Shown here piece after piece: positions 1 to 12,028 of a stretch of DNA of 64,000 nucleotides. The DNA is from Myrmaecium sp. VS I D KN 1 (Eukaryota > Ascomycota > Dothideomycetes > Valsariales > Valsariaceae), in the NCBI GenBank assembly GCA_019775845.1, contig JADQAV010000007.1:248390-312389 (forward strand). The letters run 5' to 3'. Position numbers and translations under genes: made by a program. Numbering within the stretch: position 1 is the stretch's first letter; every line of letters begins with the position of its first letter. Below the pieces are notes generated by a model that saw only the letters and a list, made by a program, of their open reading frames with translations, had not been told where the DNA came from and did no database searches.

Positions 1-1944
1 ACCAGTACGGCGCCGAAAATCGTCGGCGGAAGCCGAAATTCTGGCTCTGACCCGCCGATCTCTCCTCCTTGGGCTTCTCTTCTTCGCACCAGTCGCATGA
101 AATTCTTGCGCCATAAAGGGTCGGAAAGAATGCCGAGTACCATGCCAACGAAGATGCCAATAAATGTGAGCCCTGTTTGCGAGATAGTGAATCCATGATT
201 ATCCTCAAATACTAAAGGGTAAGCTCCGAAGAACAAATAGAGAATACCAAGGAGGATTGCGGTAAATACGCATAGATTCAAACACTGCATTGCGGGATGT
301 TAGCCTTTCCATGTACACGTCGTTACGGTTGGACCTCATACCATAGGCTCAAAGAACAGAAGCTGAAACGGCCGAATGCATGACCATAGGATCGTTTTGG
401 GAATCGACCTATCCAGGCTTTCGATGGGTGCTTTCCATGCCGCATTACCCGTTTCCTGCCGTAATCTCCTTGCTTTCTGACGGAGTATTACAGGATGATA
501 GGTTTCAGGAACCGCCGAGATTATAAGTACTAGTTGGACCTTACAGACAAAACATGGTCAGCGATTTCAATACTTCCCATATCTACATGTACGAAGGAGC
601 CGATTTAGGTCAGGCAAAGCGTACAAAGAGCGGCTCCCGGAAGTTCTTGGAGAGCATTTCCAGGAAGCCGGCCATAGGCAGAAAGGGGATTTTCATGCAA
701 GATACGCCAAAGGTCAATAGTTGGATGCCCACCTATACAAATCCAACTCTTTCGTGGTCACAAACTTACCACGGCCCATATTATGAGTACGTAAAATGAC
801 CATCGCCAGTCAACGTACTGATTGATGAATCCGCCAACTAAGGGCCCAATCTCGGGACTGCATGAGTTAGACTTGCGTCAAGTAGTGCCCAGCATATGAC
901 TCGTGAATGGAATTCAATTTACCCAATGAAAGGTGACCTACGGGCGGTCATTCCGGTCAGTTAAGCTGTAAAAGGTCGAGCTCCAACGTCAAACTCACGC
1001 AGTATACACCATCATCGGTGCTACAACATAATTTGTCAGTCCATACGTCTATGCAAATATCATGAATATCAACCACGATGAAAGCTTACCCGATAACTCA
1101 TGCTTCGTAAACATATCCCCCACAGTGCCACCAGCCACCGAGAGGAAGGCGGAGCCTGCGAGTCCGTCCAGGAATCTCGATACAAGCATAGTCGCAATAT
1201 TTCGCGCAACAGCACATGGTATTAGCCAAATAACAAAAAACGTGTAGGAGTAAATGTATATTGGTCGACGCCCATAGAACTAACGCCGGTCAGTTCAAGA
1301 TGAGCTGGACGTATACAGGACGCTCCCAGTACTCACTTCTGAGAGAGGGCTCAAGACCATGGGCCCCAAGCCAAGGCCTGCAACAAAAAGCGAAAGACCG
1401 AGCGTCACAACCTCGCGCGAAGCATTGAAATCGGACATGATCTGATCATACGTGCTGGTATATAATGAGGACGTACAAGTGCTACAGCTAACTTAGCACA
1501 CCGGCCGGACAGAGAGGATACACAGCAGACTTACACACAGAGAGAGCTGGCCGAAATGATCAGGACAACCATCCATTTTCTGGCCCTGCTCATACCGCGA
1601 GGATCCAGTGGATCACCTTCACCGTCCCATTTCACCTCGAACTCTTTTCCGCGATCCTCGCCCTGGTCCGGTGCCGGTGCTTCATCCTCATGATAGAGAG
1701 AGTATCCGTCACTGACAGCGCACGATCTCCGAGAAGAAAGGGACTGCATGTTTCTCTGTCTGCTCATGGGACTTAATCGATGGGCGTCAGGGCTCGCTTG
1801 CAACGTTGCATAGCATTTGCCAGGCATCGCAGTTTCCTTCTCCTCCTCTTGCGGGGCTTTGATGCTGTCTGCTTCATCAAGAGGAACGGATCGCTCAGAG
1901 CCCAACTCCCGTCCGGTTGCAGTTGAAGCTGCAGGATTGACCAT
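1..1944 (-). CDS. MFS drug/polyamine:H+ antiporter (DHA1, Tpo1/Flu1-like), 3' end beyond window
   Basis: This is a major-facilitator efflux pump of the plasma membrane, cut by the left edge, so the last third is missing. I read seven exons: 1944-1535, 1481-1337, 1279-1090, 1020-999, 857-770, 539-342 and 284 to beyond 1. All joins keep frame. The N-terminal ~115 residues are hydrophilic and Ser/Glu-rich. The family signature WDGEGDPLDPRGMSRARKW then precedes helix 1. Motif A is visible as LSPLSEFYGRRPIY, the mid-loop as VPETYHPVILRQKARRLR, and helix 7 starts after RPFQLLFFEPM. The exon of only 22 bp (1020-999) and the 230 bp intron (540-769) stand out against the ~55 bp norm. The substrate cannot be told from sequence. 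The start at 1944 is the ATG that keeps the full hydrophilic tail; an upstream in-frame stretch exists but lacks a better ATG. Confidence 0.88.
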
Positions 1945-2628
1945 TGTAAGCACAGAAGTACGATACAAGACCGTGACTCCAGGCCCTGATCGCAACCGAG
2001 TGCAAGTGAAGGTGTCTGATACTCAGTCTTGAGTCGGACGTAGAAGCGTTCAGTCGGTGGGTGCAAGAGCGATTCCGCATGCACCAAGTGATGTCTGTTT
2101 AGCGGGGACTGGAGTACTCAGGTAGGTAAGGTCAACAGTTGATGCCGCACTACTTTAGCGGCCGTGATGGAGCACATCCGGGGGGAGCAAAGCACGACCT
2201 TACCTGCTACGTCAGTGTTTCCAGGGGGCAGCTACAGTGTTGTAGTACTCGGCTCTTCTGTCGATTCAGTTACCATACCTACTGTACGTACATATCTTAT
2301 CCATGAGCGCCTTGCATCCATGAGCATGCCCTTCCTTCCCTTGTGGCTTGGTCCATGTCCGTCCAATACTACCTTGCCTTGTCATTATAACAGCTCAGTG
2401 AGCTTTACTCACTAGGTGCCTACAATACCTTCGTTTCCATCAAGGACGGCGATAGCCTGTGCTCCCCAGGATCGTACTGTCGCAGCACTTGGTACGAAAA
2501 TCATGGGTGAGAGTGTGAATTACGTTGATCCCACAGGGCTGGTCCAATCCACATTCAATAAATCTCATCAGAGCAAAGCAAACCAAAAGCTCGTTTGACA
2601 TTGCAGATCGATCCGCAACGTCGTACCT
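1945..2628. other. Intergenic: MFS promoter side and Dre4 3' flank
   Basis: No gene supported. It holds the upstream region of the MFS gene and the 3' flank of the splicing-factor gene. One copy of the recurrent GGTAGGTA motif lies at 2121-2128. Short open frames here have no family likeness. Confidence 0.6.
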
Positions 2629-4352
2629 TCAACTATGCCCACAATTGGCCTTGTCCTGTTCTACCTCTAGCTGGCCCAACAGTCCAGCTTTCCCCACTTG
2701 CATTGCCTTTTCTAGTTCCTTTTCCTCCCCACGCAGTCTCACCTTGCCAATGGCCTGCTCCCTCTCCTGTCTCTTCCTTTCTTGCTCCACCCATCTTTCA
2801 CGCTGCGCCAACGCCCTCTCCCGCCGCTCCCTGTCCGCTTTCTGCCTCATTTGCTCATGCGTCTCATCACTCGAGATGCCTGTAGCTTCAGGCTTCGGAC
2901 CAAGTGTCGTGATGTAGGCCTCGATCATCGGATCCCGCGTGGTGGCAGGTAAAGATACGTAACGAAGGTCGGTCAGAAGCTCGGTAGGTAAAGAGTCCAA
3001 AGTGGTGGACCTGTTGAGTACTGATAACGGAAGAGACTTCAGTAACGCCGTCAGATCCGCTTTAAGGGCACTTTGAGGCATTTTCAGCCGGCTAATGTGC
3101 TCCCTATAGATCTTCTCCCGGTCCTTGTCTGATAGTTTCCTATCCTGCATTTCTGGTTCCTTTTTGAATTTTCTCCGGAATTCAGGCCAGTAGAGCTTCG
3201 GCGTAGCGTTTCTTTGTAAAAAAGCCATATAAGGGATCCTCGGATCTCTTTCTTCCATCTTCTTCCGTTCTTCTTTCAGCGCAGCGATTTTCTCCTTCGA
3301 CCATATGGAGAAGACAGATTTTCTTGCTTTCATGTTCGGCAAGACGGTATATCTTGGATCGTCAATGATGCGGCCTTCTTCAACCACACTCTCCCAAGGA
3401 CTGTAAGGGCTTATGCGACAATCTTCCAGCAAATCTCTGAACAGGGCATGTGTGTCCTCTTCAGCAAGCGGAGGCGCATCGCCCTCACCATTCCAGGCCT
3501 CATCCTGTTCGTACGTTGAACCCGACTCTACCAGCTCATGTCCCTGTTCCATTGCCGCCAGCTGATATGCTATATCATCCTCGTTATACTCCAGAGGCAT
3601 ATCCTCGCCGGATGTCCGAGCCTTTTTCGAGGGCACCTCCTCGTCTTCCTCTTCAGAAGCCTCCACCTCCTCATATTCCACAACTACACTTTCCTGATCG
3701 TCATCTTGGGCAGCGTCAATTGCAGGCGCATGATGATTATCTTCCGCCGCGGTGTCTGTCGGCTGGCGCTCCGTAGCCTCTTGTCCTACTTCCTTCCTCT
3801 CCCTCTCACGTCTGTCAAATTCAACCACCGCTTTCAGCACATGCTCCGGAAATTTCCAGAAGCTCTCCCGAGTGTCCAAGTTATGCACGAACCGCCTACC
3901 GAGCCGCGTTGTTACAAGAACCCAAGGCGCGCAGTCAGGCAGGGGAAACTTGTGTTTTGGGCGATCATTCGGAGGTGCTCGCCGACGATACTGATGGCTG
4001 TGGTAGCCGCGAGAGTCAGATTGCCCATGCCGAGGAAAGAGCTTCCCGGGAGGAGGCTCGGTAGGGTAGTAAGACTGCGTCGCAGTACCAGGGGCCGAGA
4101 TGACTGGATATGCGGACGTTGAAGTGGCAAGGTGATTCGCTTGAGGTTGGAGGGCGGGGCGCGTGTACGTCGACTGTTTGGTCTCAGCGTTGTAATAGTA
4201 TGGATGGCCTTATAACCGTGATTAGCTGCTGTCATGGCATAGGCAAAGTAGGAAAGGCTACCTGACGGCGCAATATGCTCTGTCCAACCCGGAGGAAGTG
4301 GAGGAGCTGGAGACGAGGGGGCAGCGGCAGGACGATGTGTCGATTTGAGCAT
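2629..4352 (-). CDS. dre4: Dre4/Urn1-type WW and FF domain pre-mRNA splicing factor
   Basis: Predicted 556-residue nuclear splicing factor related to S. pombe Dre4 and yeast Urn1, which associate with late spliceosomal snRNPs. Two exons, 4352-4262 and 4208-2629, are joined across a 53 bp intron (4261-4209); the splice falls inside the first WW domain and restores LPPGWTEHIAPSG-HPYYYNAETKQ. A second WW-like segment follows (CAPWVLVTTRLGRRFVHNLD...FWKFP). After a long acidic linker come FF-domain sequences: a weak one around SPYSPWESV...DPRYTVL, and FLQRNATPKLYWPEFRRKFK further on. The C-terminal ~80 residues are a charged coiled-coil rich in RERRERALAQRE-type runs. It shares a divergent promoter with the proteasome gene. 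Domain order and length fit the family; exact FF count would need a profile search. Confidence 0.88.
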
Positions 4353-4951
4353 TTTGGATGAGCGCGGTCGCCTCGAGAATCCGCACGCGCATGTTGCAAG
4401 CTTGAAGGGATGCTGCTGGTTACTGTATGATACCTCAACTATCTACTAGTAGCTCAGATAACCATTTTGAACCAATCAGGGACCGCGTTACCGCGTATCG
4501 AACTTTGACACATGAGGTGCTCCCGTCGAATCTTCTGAAGCGGAAACGGCAAAATCTTCTTCCAAGAAAGTGATTCAAGCTTGCTGAGATAATAATCACG
4601 TACCGTGACTGGAATGCGCCCGGTATTTTCTTGCTCTACAATCGTCTAAGCGGTTTAAGTTACGTGACTCATGCGGCTTGACACGGTATCGAGCTCTGCC
4701 CGTGTACCGTATTTTGATGCTTGGCAAAAGGCCGACGCAATAGGCGCTCGGAGCTTAGCTTAGTACCTGAGGCAGCTACCCATGCACTTCAGGTCCGTAT
4801 GCCTAGAGCATCATCTTCCACCCGACTACATCCCAACTCTTACTTTGCTTAAACTTGGGGCCTTCAAAAGCATCGCTCCTGCTCTGACTCGCTCTGTCTC
4901 TGAGTGACTTCGCCCCGGCTGATATAGAAGGTTTTTCTCGAGCCATCCAAC
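4353..4951. promoter_or_regulatory. Divergent promoter region, dre4 / pre9
   Basis: About 600 bp between two start codons on opposite strands. A CCAAT core, in ACCAATCAGG, lies at 4472-4476 and fits a HAP/CBF site. No obvious proteasome-type PACE element (GGTGGCAAA) was found on either strand. Nothing else coding is visible. Confidence 0.45.
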
Positions 4952-5922
4952 ATGTCAAGAAGATACGACTCTAGGGTATGCGGCCAACTCAACTCGTGCA
5001 TGTTAAATCAGTGCTGAACATACCTTCAGACCACCATCTTCTCCCCGGAAGGCCGGCTCTATCAAGTTGAATATGCCCTGGAGGCCATCTCACACGCCGG
5101 AACAGCTCTGGGTATTCTCGCGCAGGATGGAATCGTGCTGGCAGCCGAACGGAAAGTGACAAGCAAGCTACTGGAGCAAGATACGTCGGCTGAAAAGTTG
5201 TATATCCTCAACGAGTACGTCATGCCTTATCGCAAATTTGCGCGCGTTCTCTAACCATGGCCTTCCCGAAAGCAACATGATCTGTGCTGTAGCAGGAATG
5301 ACCGCAGATGCCAACATCCTGATCAACTATGCCCGTCAGGCGGCGCAACGCTACCTTCTCACCTATAACGAAGATATCCCTTGCGAGCAACTGGTACGTC
5401 GGCTGTGCGACTTGAAGCAAGGCTACACGCAGCACGGTGGCCTGCGCCCCTTCGGCGTCTCTTTCATCTACGCCGGCTATGACCCTCAGCGCCAATTTCA
5501 GCTCTATCAGAGCAATCCCAGCGGGAACTACGGCGGATGGAAGGCAACGAGCGTGGGAGCAAATAATGCCAGCGCACAGAGTCTACTAAAACAGGACTAT
5601 AAGGAAGACTGCGACCTCAAGGAAGCATGTGGCCTCGCTGTCAAGGTTCTGAGCAAGACTATGGACTCCACCAAGCTCAGCAGCGAGAAAAGTACGTCTT
5701 ATCTTATATTGGTTTGTGGGAAGGAAGCGTACTGACCGGTTCCCAGTTGAATTTGCGACCGTGGGAAGGACGAAGACGGGCAAGATCTACCATCACCTCT
5801 GGGGAGCAGATGAGATCGATGCTTTATTGAAGGAGCATGGCCTTGCTAAGGCAGCAGATCCAGACACGACCGAGAGCGCGCTTGGAACAGCTGGTAATGC
5901 GGAGAATCGGACAGAAAGCTAG
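4952..5922 (+). CDS. pre9: 20S proteasome alpha subunit (alpha-3, Pre9/PSMA4 type)
   Basis: Subunit of the outer alpha ring of the 20S proteasome, 267 residues, in nucleus and cytosol. Four exons: 4952-4975, 5030-5214, 5273-5691 and 5747-5922; introns of 54-58 bp all close in frame. The first exon codes only eight residues, MSRRYDSR, and the next opens with the alpha-subunit signature [20 protein letters not shown]. Family landmarks follow: [51 protein letters not shown] and [18 protein letters not shown]. The tail is a Lys/Glu/Ala-rich extension as in other alpha-3 subunits. Alpha subunits lack the catalytic threonine, and none is present. Yeast Pre9 is the one non-essential 20S subunit; whether that holds here is unknown. 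Confidence 0.96.
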
Positions 5923-6444
5923 AACGGTGCATGATTCGCTTTTCATCATACGATAGCACGAGCACATTGGGGCATCACATAAGAGTAGGGCTGGAATACC
6001 ACCTTTCACTCGTGCGCTTTCTGTGCGCTTACATAGAAGGCAGAGTATGAGACCCACACCTTGAACCCACTCAATCTTCTGGGGGATCAGCCATGACAAC
6101 CGAAATGATACTAGCAATACAGCTTTATTCTTGGTTTTTGTACTTTTGTAGAAAATCAACCACTCCCTCCGTCATGAACCATAGTGACGAGTGTAGGTCA
6201 TGGCCCGAGGCTCAATGTTCGGCTCAGCCATCTGAAGGTTGATCATACGTGCGTCTCAACGTATAATCACTGCAAGTTCCTAGTTGCTGGGAAGAATGCG
6301 GAATGCCGAAGATTCAAGGAAATCAAAAGAGTTGAAGATCTAATTCCATCACGCTGGATTTGCCGGGTCTTCGACTAATGAGACGTTGCGTGCCGGTGGA
6401 AACGCCGGATATCCCTCATGCGTGCTGACCATCCTTTCTTCCTT
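5923..6444. other. Convergent intergenic, pre9 / med13
   Basis: 522 bp shared by the two 3' ends. No gene or repeat supported; only short open frames without family likeness. Confidence 0.6.
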
Positions 6445-9400
6445 TCAGAAACATGTTTCCAAAGCCTCGACACCCCGAACTGCGGCCGCAATGTGCCATG
6501 GAATTGCCCCAAACTTGGTTCCCTTCATTCCTTTCAACTTTGCGACAAGTCCAAGGCCACGAAATTGGGTAAGAATATCTTTGAGAAGACTCTCCGCCGA
6601 CAGTCTAGCTGCCGGATGTAAAGCTGCAGATACCCCTTGAGGAGCGTTGGTTGAACCCCCGTCAGAGCCCACTGTGTAACCGCTTACGCCCGGACGAGGG
6701 TTCGTTCCAAGCCAGAGGATGTTGACTCCGACAAGGATAGGTCCCGGATCGTAGGTGGAGTTTGGATAATTGCAATTCTTCACCTCCTCCCCTCGCTTGA
6801 CAAGCAGTCCGCTGATTAGAGCAGGGCGATAGTCAGTCAGAGACCTGGAGCTGTTGCGACGATGACCGAGTATAACTCCCCAGGTATCATCACTGGGGTC
6901 AACCACTACGGCATTTGACTCGTTGGATAAATCTGCAGCTGCTTCGAACGGAATCGTGGAGGAAGCGAGTCCGAACTGGTCCGGCGATACTCCAGGCTGT
7001 GGAGTGCTACCCGGGGTCGAAGAAAGCCCGCCAGAGGATACAGCTTCGGAGACAAGTGGTTGCCACTGCGACAAAGGGTATAGACATAAGGGTGGCGACA
7101 TGTCGATAGCTAGAACGATGGCCGTAATGCATAACGGGGTAGGAATAGTGACCGTTAGAGTCTTCCAAACTGTACCGAATGTCAACTGGTGCAAATGTCG
7201 CCCGAAGGTAATACGTGCTTACCGTCCAACTCCGAGCGATCCAAAACTCCAGCCTTAGCGATACACAAACGCCAGTTCACCTGTCTGCCTTGCATTATGT
7301 CTAGGCTAGTCTGCCACATTTCCTTTGCGATTCCCGCGAACGTGTGGCTCCCTGTAATGCAGTATGAAGCAGTCGCCTGGTTCTTGCCAAAATTGTCTGT
7401 CCAGGCAGCAGTAATCCATCGCCTATCGGAACTCAAACTATATCCAAGATGCAAATATGAGCCTTCCAGCATGATGTCCGCAGGCGGTTCAGGCTGCAGT
7501 TTGAAAATAATGGACTTTGGTATAGTCTCCTCGAGATGGACCCATGGAGTGCAAGGTATGTTCAACGAAGTACGATGGTCCACCCGTACGCTTGGGGGGC
7601 ATCTGTCGTAAACTTCTCGAGCCAGAGTTTCAAGATACCTCGAGCTGGCGGTTGTGGAGGAAGTTGAAAGTCCTACGTGTTTGAGTGGCACAATCTGGAG
7701 GACGATATCCGGTTTGTATGGAGCACTGATGGATGGCTGCGCCATTTGCTTGTATGCTTGGAACAGATTCCAGAAAGCGGCACAAAGACCAACCAAAGCT
7801 TCCGGGGTCTTGAACGGATTTATAAGGTATATTACGAAAGCACTAATATTCAGGCTTTGATCAGCTAATCGTCGATGGGCCGAGTCGTTAGTGATAGACG
7901 CCAACGCTGTTCCAAGCTGGATACACGTCTCTCGAAAAGCTCGCAAAGCGCTCTGTGTAGAAGTGAGTGTATCCAATACAACAGGTACGAGGCCCCCTTC
8001 GTAGACTTGGCTGAAGTTTCCTGGCGAATGGGATCCCATCCTGTAGCTGCTCTCATACACAATGCCAATGTTTCGCAAGAAATGTTTTGCCGAGTCCGTT
8101 AGGACCTCAACAGAAGGATAGACACAGTATGCAGCAATGTTCTTTGGTCCGCTTGCAGGGCTAAGACCCAACGCATCCCAGTACGACAGGGCTGTCGGAA
8201 GCATCTCCCACAGTGTATCGGCCCGGCGAATCCTGATATGAGGCGGTCTGATCTTGAAAAATGGATTCATCTGGCCCATGGACCCTTCATTATTTGAGCC
8301 TTGTGCTGTTTCTGTCCTGCGCTGCACAACCTTGCTGTTACCATTTGGTGCAACTGGGTCTGTCAAAACGTCTTTTATCTCCGCATATTGCACGATGTTG
8401 CAATTGACTGCTGATGGAAATACTTCTTTAATGGCCGATCTTGCTTGCCCGACCCGATGAGCGTCGTCGTCGTGACGGATATCTGTGAACGTGTCATGCC
8501 AAGGGGCTCGGTGATCATCTTGTGGCAGAATGTCTAGGGTACTGTGAATTACTTGGTCCGCAAGCATCTGTACAATATTGACAATATCCGGCGGACTGAC
8601 GCCTGAGAAAATATCAGGTATTGTTGAGTGTTGAGTAGTGAGTGCCAAGGGCTCTATAGGTTCAATCGCAAGATACGGCTTCCGTAGATTATGTCGAGAG
8701 TAGCTATTCGGGGCCTCTAGCCAGAGAGGATAGTCTGTCAATGACCGCTCTCGAGATGATGGCTCAAGGGTATCCAGGAGTGAACTACTGGTCCGGAACA
8801 ATCCCTCTATTGCCGCGCCCACCGGCTCTTGTCTCGACTCTTGCGCCGAGCACGTAGAGATGGGCGTGGATGTATTGGCAGCGCGCCACTTTCTCTTGTC
8901 CGAAAATTCCCCTCCGTTGTATGGCGTTCCAGCGTCATCAGAGAGATCATTACTTCCAATAGATCCTATTTCGCTCGATGTATCGCTGTCTGCGATTACA
9001 TCCATAGGTTCGGTGCTAGGATGTGCAACAGTCTGCGGCAAATGCCTCAGGCTTGCAGACAGTATGCTGGATCGGTAAAACTCCAGACTGGAATATCGAT
9101 CCGAGTTACGTTGGAGAGAAAACTCGGAAGCTTCTCTTTGAAAACCTGGTCTTTGATGTTGCGGAACAGGGCTATACTTGCCTGTCGGCGCGAGGAAACT
9201 GAAGCGTCCATTTGAATGATATTTCGAGTCCGCTATGCGGCTTTCCGTGCCGAAAGAGACAGCACTAAATAAGCTACCCCTTTTGCTTCCAACCGAAGTC
9301 GTAGCTCCACTTTCAAGGTCAGCGATGCAAGCCTCCTCCGGCTGCATTTGAGCTCCCAAGGGTGTACGTAGGACATTGTCATAAACTGTTCGAGTTTCAT

Positions 9401-11504
9401 TGAAATGGTTATTAGGGGCGCAGTCCGTCCCTTCCTGGTTACCTTTCGTTGGGGCCGGCGCGTGGTCTTTGGGGATGGCGATATTATCGAAGCTGAGGTG
9501 CTCATCACTGCCGTGAACGCGCACTTCTTTTGCGGATGTGTTGTTAAAACCAGATGCTATGTCCGATCTATCGACCAGCACATCAGCTTCGAGGCCAGAT
9601 GGTAGAGTAGATGACCTTGATTTGTCGCGTAACTCTTTGGGAAAGTCCAGGAAGTCCTCAAAGCCCTCGCTGCCGGGTTCATCGAAGAAATTGAAGTCGG
9701 CTTCAGTTACGTCATTCGCCCCAAACACATCTTCATCCATGTCCTCGAAAAGGTCATCATTGCCGTCGTCAAAGGACATATCATGGTCGACATCGTGTTG
9801 AACGTCTGTACCCGCTTCATTGTTTTTCTCCGTCGAATAACCGCTCCTGTCAGAAGCAGCGGCCAAAGGCTGATGTGATTCTTCTGATCGGGGCTCTGCT
9901 TCAGTGGCACCGCCAAGGTCTGAGCTGGGTTGATTTGCGAGGTCGTGTCCGTTGGCTGATCCATTCCCTGGGATAGCTAAACCATCAGGCGGTGTTGGAT
10001 ATACTCCAGTTACGCTTTGGACATCAACATAGGCCCCCGTACGCGAATGCAAGGGGGACGAGGGTTGAATTTCGGTGACGTGTGCTGACTCTTCATGTTC
10101 GCGCGTCTTACGTCGTGCCCCCTGAGTTCGCTCCCTTTCCGCTTTATCGAATAACCAGCTTTCAGCTGCGAAAAGCGGGTCAAACAGGCCTCCAAGACCT
10201 TCTCCCCAAACCGGTTTCGGTTCCTCCCGTGAATCTTCCGCGGGACCACCCAGGCGATGTTCGGCTTCGCTAGGTTGAGATGTAGAACATGTTTCCGCGA
10301 GGTTGTGATCAACGTAGGGTGAGCTATCAGCTCGATATGCGTAGCAAAGAGCGGAAGGCCACAGAAATTCCGAAACATTGTGCTGAGGCGAGTCATCTCT
10401 TATAGAAAGGTCAAAATTCATCCGAATCATGACCCACGATTCGTCTCTGTATAAGTTAGAAGGACAAACCCCTTTGGCCCGTAGCCAGCGTGCAACCTCA
10501 TGTTTCCATCTCGCTGCATGGGCTTCAGCATCGCGTCTTCTCCTTGAAGAGCCACTCGAAGCGGCCGGTGTGCCGGTCAAGTCATCGGCCGGTATATTGT
10601 CAGGCGTGGCAAGGATAGCTGGTCTTCCCGTCGGTGCAACATAGAGGAGAATTGGTGTATCCAGACTATGTAGATCCAGATGGCGTATTGTATCGAGAGG
10701 GCAAAGGTCCGGACGCCGAACAGATTTTAAAGATATTGTAAGGGTGCCTCCACTCACCCAAACCACATCGAGTAGAGTAAGCCATTGGAAATGTTCTGAA
10801 GAGGATATAGAGCCATCGAGTAGCCATTGAGCTGAAGGACTCGCGAAAGTCCGAGGGCCCAGCGGAACGAGACCAAGTTTGAGAGAGAGAGAGTATGACA
10901 AGGTCCCCAGTACAGCGGTGAGAAACAGGTCGTAGAGAGATGCTAGATCGAGTGTTGCCGATGGTCCGTTGAAAGGACCATTGTTTTTCTGCAACTCAGA
11001 ATCTATCCCGTTATGTTCTCGGAGACTGGGCGAGGCTGTCGAGACCGGGCCAGATGGCTGCAGGTTTCTCGTGCCGCATCTGGCAAGCTCTGCTGCATTA
11101 ATTTCGCCGCGAGACTGGGCTGCCGTTCCTTAGCATTCAGAACCAAGGACCTGGGTAGGAGAATAGCCTACGACTGAAAGTGTAGCCTGCGAGCAGCGGT
11201 TCGGGCGGACCGCTCGTCTGGCCCGATACTTGTCGCTCAAAGAACCACAGTGAAGATCGCGAAGTATCTGGTCCAAGTGTGGTCAGATATCCCTGACTTC
11301 GGAAATGCGCTTCCGCAATCTGCGCTGAGTCTTCGGGGTTCGGCGACGGGTGCGGCGGCGTCACTAGATATGAGCGGTAAGTGACGACAGCCCAGTCACC
11401 CTTCCTACAGTCAGACTTAGGGTGCCTGGCAGCGGTTGAAGTTCTTCCAGAGAGCGGCTTACCACAGCCATCGCATTTGTAGCGCAATTCCTGAGAAACT
11501 CCAT
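6445..11504 (-). CDS. med13: Mediator complex subunit 13 (Med13/Srb9/Ssn2)
   Basis: Largest subunit of the Mediator kinase module (with Cdk8, cyclin C and Med12), which controls whether Mediator engages RNA polymerase II. I predict 1629 residues from four exons: 11504-11463, 11400-11175, 11119-7223 and 7169-6445. The N-terminus MEFLRNCATNAMAV-GDWAVV matches the Med13 N-domain once a 62 bp intron is removed. The middle (about residues 250-850) is acidic, Ser-rich and disordered. The C-terminal PIWI-like part shows LINPFKTPEALVGL, PDIVLQIVPLKHVG and ITGSHTFAGIAKEMW, ending in IPWHIAAAVRGVEALE. For intron 2 a 55 bp version (11120-11174) is preferred over a nested 31 bp alternative. For intron 3 the acceptor chosen (7170) is the one that restores SELDVWKTLTVTIP. 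Confidence 0.93.
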
Positions 11505-12028
11505 CACGAAGCTACCTTACGATAACTCCGGGTGCTCCTCCACGCCAATGGGCGCTGTTGGAAGATCATCTACGCCGAGAGCCGGGACGTCAGACACAAT
11601 ATCTTCCTGCGAACGAGGCGAGACAAAGCGGCAGGCGGAGAAGCGACAACGTTTGGGACAGGGAGATCGCGTTCGGTACTACCAATCTAGTAGGTGTTGC
11701 ATACGGGGAATCGATGATGATCGGGAATCCTCAGTCAGGCATTGTGGTTTAGCAATCGGGAATGGGGCCGGTTGACGAACTGGTCCGTGGACTTGCGACA
11801 GATCGTCTCGTCGGGACCGGACATGCTTAGCTAAGGGCGTGTTTACTGGGGGCGTTTTTTGGTGGTGTTTCTATCGGTTGTTACCGGAGGCGCGGGGCTG
11901 AGTGGCTGAGAGACTGACCCCAGACCCTGTCCTTATCTAATCTCCGCTCGCTGGAATTTCAAGATCTTTTTATCTTCAACAGGGAATCTGAGCGCTCGCA
12001 CTGTTCCTTGCGCGTTTACTCCCCAACG
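11505..12028. promoter_or_regulatory. Divergent promoter region, med13 / enp2
   Basis: 524 bp between two opposite start codons. A CCAAT core lies at 11545-11549. The stretch from about 11830 is G/T-rich, then T-rich before the Enp2 start. Nothing coding is supported. Confidence 0.4.

Noticed and set aside
11120-11150. 31 bp intron in med13
   Set aside because: Too short for fungal splicing; the nested 55 bp intron (11120-11174) keeps the same phase and the expected size.
12008-12028. Seven-codon extension of enp2
   Set aside because: It begins at TTG; the family start MKLTN lies at 12029.
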